64,000 nucleotides of DNA from Solen grandis (taxonomy: Eukaryota > Mollusca > Bivalvia > Adapedonta > Solenidae). A program made the translations under genes and the position numbers. This document shows, one piece after another, positions 62,120-64,000 of the stretch; position 1 is the first letter of the stretch, and each line of letters begins with the position of its first letter. The stretch covers positions 30,135,496 to 30,199,495 of the forward strand of contig CM037777.1 in NCBI GenBank assembly GCA_021229015.1. The letters run 5' to 3'. The notes beneath the pieces are model-generated. The model searched no databases. It saw only the letters and a list, made by a program, of their open reading frames with translations, and had not been told where the DNA came from.

Positions 62120-64000
62120 GATGAAATTATAACCCTTTATTAACATTTTTAAATTTAAAGCAAATAATTTTTTAAATTCATTTTTAAAAACCAATTTTAA
62201 AAAAAAAAATCCCTTTTTTTCGACAATTCTTTTTTTTCCCTTTTAATGCCACCGGTTTTTGCCAAAAGAATCAAACCCTTAAATTTAAAAATTCCCTTTT
62301 TAAAATTTCAATATTTAAAAAAGCCAAATTCCCCCCCCTTGGGGCCATTTTTTTTAACAGATCAAAAGTTTTAAGTTTTTTGTTCCTTTGGTACCTAAAA
62401 TTTTAAAATTTTTAAATTTTTTAAAAAAGGATTTTTTTAAAGTTGATTTTAAATTTAAAGGCTTTGCCCCTTTCCCATTTTTTTTGAATTCAAAAAATTT
62501 TCACGGAAAATTCACCCCGGACCCCCTCCCAAGAAAAATTTTCAAATTTAAAATCTTCAAAATTTAAATTTTTTTAAAAAACCAAATAAAACCCCCCCCA
62601 AATTTAAAAAACAGTTTAAATTTTAAATTTTTAAGGTTAAAAAAAAACCCCTCCCAAATTTGTTTTTGGGGTTTTTAAAAGGGAAGTCTTTAAAATTTTC
62701 ATTTAAAATAAAAGGCAAAAAACCCCCCCGGGAAACCTTTTTTATTGGAAAAAAAAAATTTTTTTAAAAAATTTAAAAAGCCCCCAGGTCCCCCCCTTTT
62801 GTTTAAAAATTCTTTACTTTCGAAATGCTTTAAAATTTTACTTTCTTAAAAGGCAAATTCCCCCCCTTCCCAGTTTTTTGGCACCCAAAAAATTTTTTCA
62901 ACTTTTTAAACCCAAGGGAACATTGACAAATTTATTTAAAAAATTTTTTTTAAATTTTTCATTTTTTCCCTTTGAGGGAAGAGTTCTTATTATAATTTTT
63001 TTTTTGCATTTTTAAATTCCCCCAAGGAATTCCCCTCCAAGTTTTAACCCCTTTTTCTTTTGTTTAAAATTCTTAAAAGCAAATTGTTAAGCAAAGGGGC
63101 CCCGGAAAGGACCAAAAGTACTTAAAACCAAATTTTTGGCAAAAAATAAAAAAATGTTACTCAAAAAAACCAAAGTTTTTGATTTTTTAAAAAATTTTTT
63201 GGAAAAATTAAAAAAAAAATTTTTTCCGTAGTATCAGAAAAAACCCCCCAAAAAATTTGGGATTTTGGAAAAAAATTTTAAACAATTAAATTTTTTGGGG
63301 GTTTTTTTTCTTTCAAAAACCCATTCGTGAATTTTGCCAAAAATCGGGCAAAATTTTTAATGCCTTTTTAACCTTTTTTTTTGCCTCCTAACAAATTTAA
63401 ATTTGGGCCCTTTTTTTTTTTTAAAAAAGGTTTTTTTCGGAATTTTTTTCTTTGTTTTAGGTGGGGGAAAAAAAAAAAAAAAAAAAAAAAAAATTTTTCC
63501 AAAAAAAATTTAAATTTTCAATTTTTTTTAATTGCCTTTTTAAAACAGGGTTTTTAAATTTTACTTTTAAGAAAAAAAATTCTTTCCTGGGGCAAACGGA
63601 TTTTTTTTGGGGGGTTTTTTATAAAAATTTTTTTTTAATTTTTTTTTGTTTTGGGTTTTTTTTTTTTGGTTTTTTTTTTTTTTTTTTTTTTTTTATTAAA
63701 AAAAAAAAAATTTTTTTTTTTAATTTTTATTTTTTTTTTTTTAAAAATTTTTTTTTAAATCAAAAATTTTAAAAATTTTAAAGGGAAATTTTTTTGCAAA
63801 AAATTTTAAACTTTTTCACAATTTAAAAAATTTTTAAAAACTTTTATTCAACGTTAACCCCCCATGGATATTAAACCCCCCTTTTTTTAAATTTCCCCCG
63901 GGAAAAAAAAATTTTTGTTTTTAAAAGTTCATCCGTTTTGGCAATAAATCAAGGGAAGAAAAAAATTAAACTTTTTTGGGGTTAAAATTTTTTGATCCTA
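62120..64000. other. Low-quality homopolymer-stretched sequence
   Basis: From about 62120 nearly every base sits in a run (A, T, C or G runs of 3-20). Mixed-sequence words disappear and no feature can be read. This looks like unpolished or single-read consensus rather than biology. The downstream exons of the modular gene would be expected here. Confidence 0.8.

Noticed and set aside
63461..63772. 103-codon Lys/Phe frame
   Set aside because: Lies in stretched homopolymers of the low-quality tail.

Overview
This is an animal nuclear genome window: AT-rich, intron-containing, with dense SINE, LINE and foldback repeats. It is most likely a mollusc and probably a bivalve. That inference rests on repeat families I associate with bivalves, such as the element bounded by GCTCACCTGAGC in intron 3 of the peptidase gene, and on the gene content. 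It is not proven. A run of exactly 100 N at 24155-24254 marks a scaffold join.

Three protein-coding genes are supported. (1) CFAP58, a ciliary/flagellar coiled-coil protein, lies on the minus strand at 26034-37294 in 17 exons. All splice phases agree except for two local lesions. A palindromic RFX-type X-box sits 108 bp upstream of its start codon. (2) A secreted cyanophycinase-like serine peptidase (family S51) lies on the plus strand at 45127-49544 in six exons, with Ser/His/Glu catalytic residues visible and a polyadenylation signal after the stop. (3) A modular extracellular protein lies on the plus strand. It has a probable signal-peptide exon at 53263-53323 and four later exons at 58843-61757, all phase 1, and it runs off into unreadable sequence.

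Layout: 1-25.6 kb is gene-poor and repeat-rich. It holds a 1.3-kb CAACAACAGCAC satellite, SINEs with target-site duplications, foldback elements, a 5'-truncated LINE, a 1.9-kb array of a 26-bp unit, a second LINE end, the gap, and an element carrying AGGTCA repeats. CFAP58 follows at 26-37 kb with SINE and MITE insertions in its introns. LINE debris fills 39.3-43.5 kb, then the peptidase gene. A large foldback element with repeated CTCGTGGCCACGAG lies at 50.9-51.9 kb. The modular gene has a 2.3-kb array of a 62-bp unit in its long first intron.

From about 62.12 kb to the end the sequence is stretched homopolymers and looks like unpolished consensus. Three coding lesions (two in CFAP58, one in the peptidase) fit the same explanation better than pseudogenisation, because everything around them is conserved. 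The three genes have no obvious shared pathway; their adjacency is simply reported.
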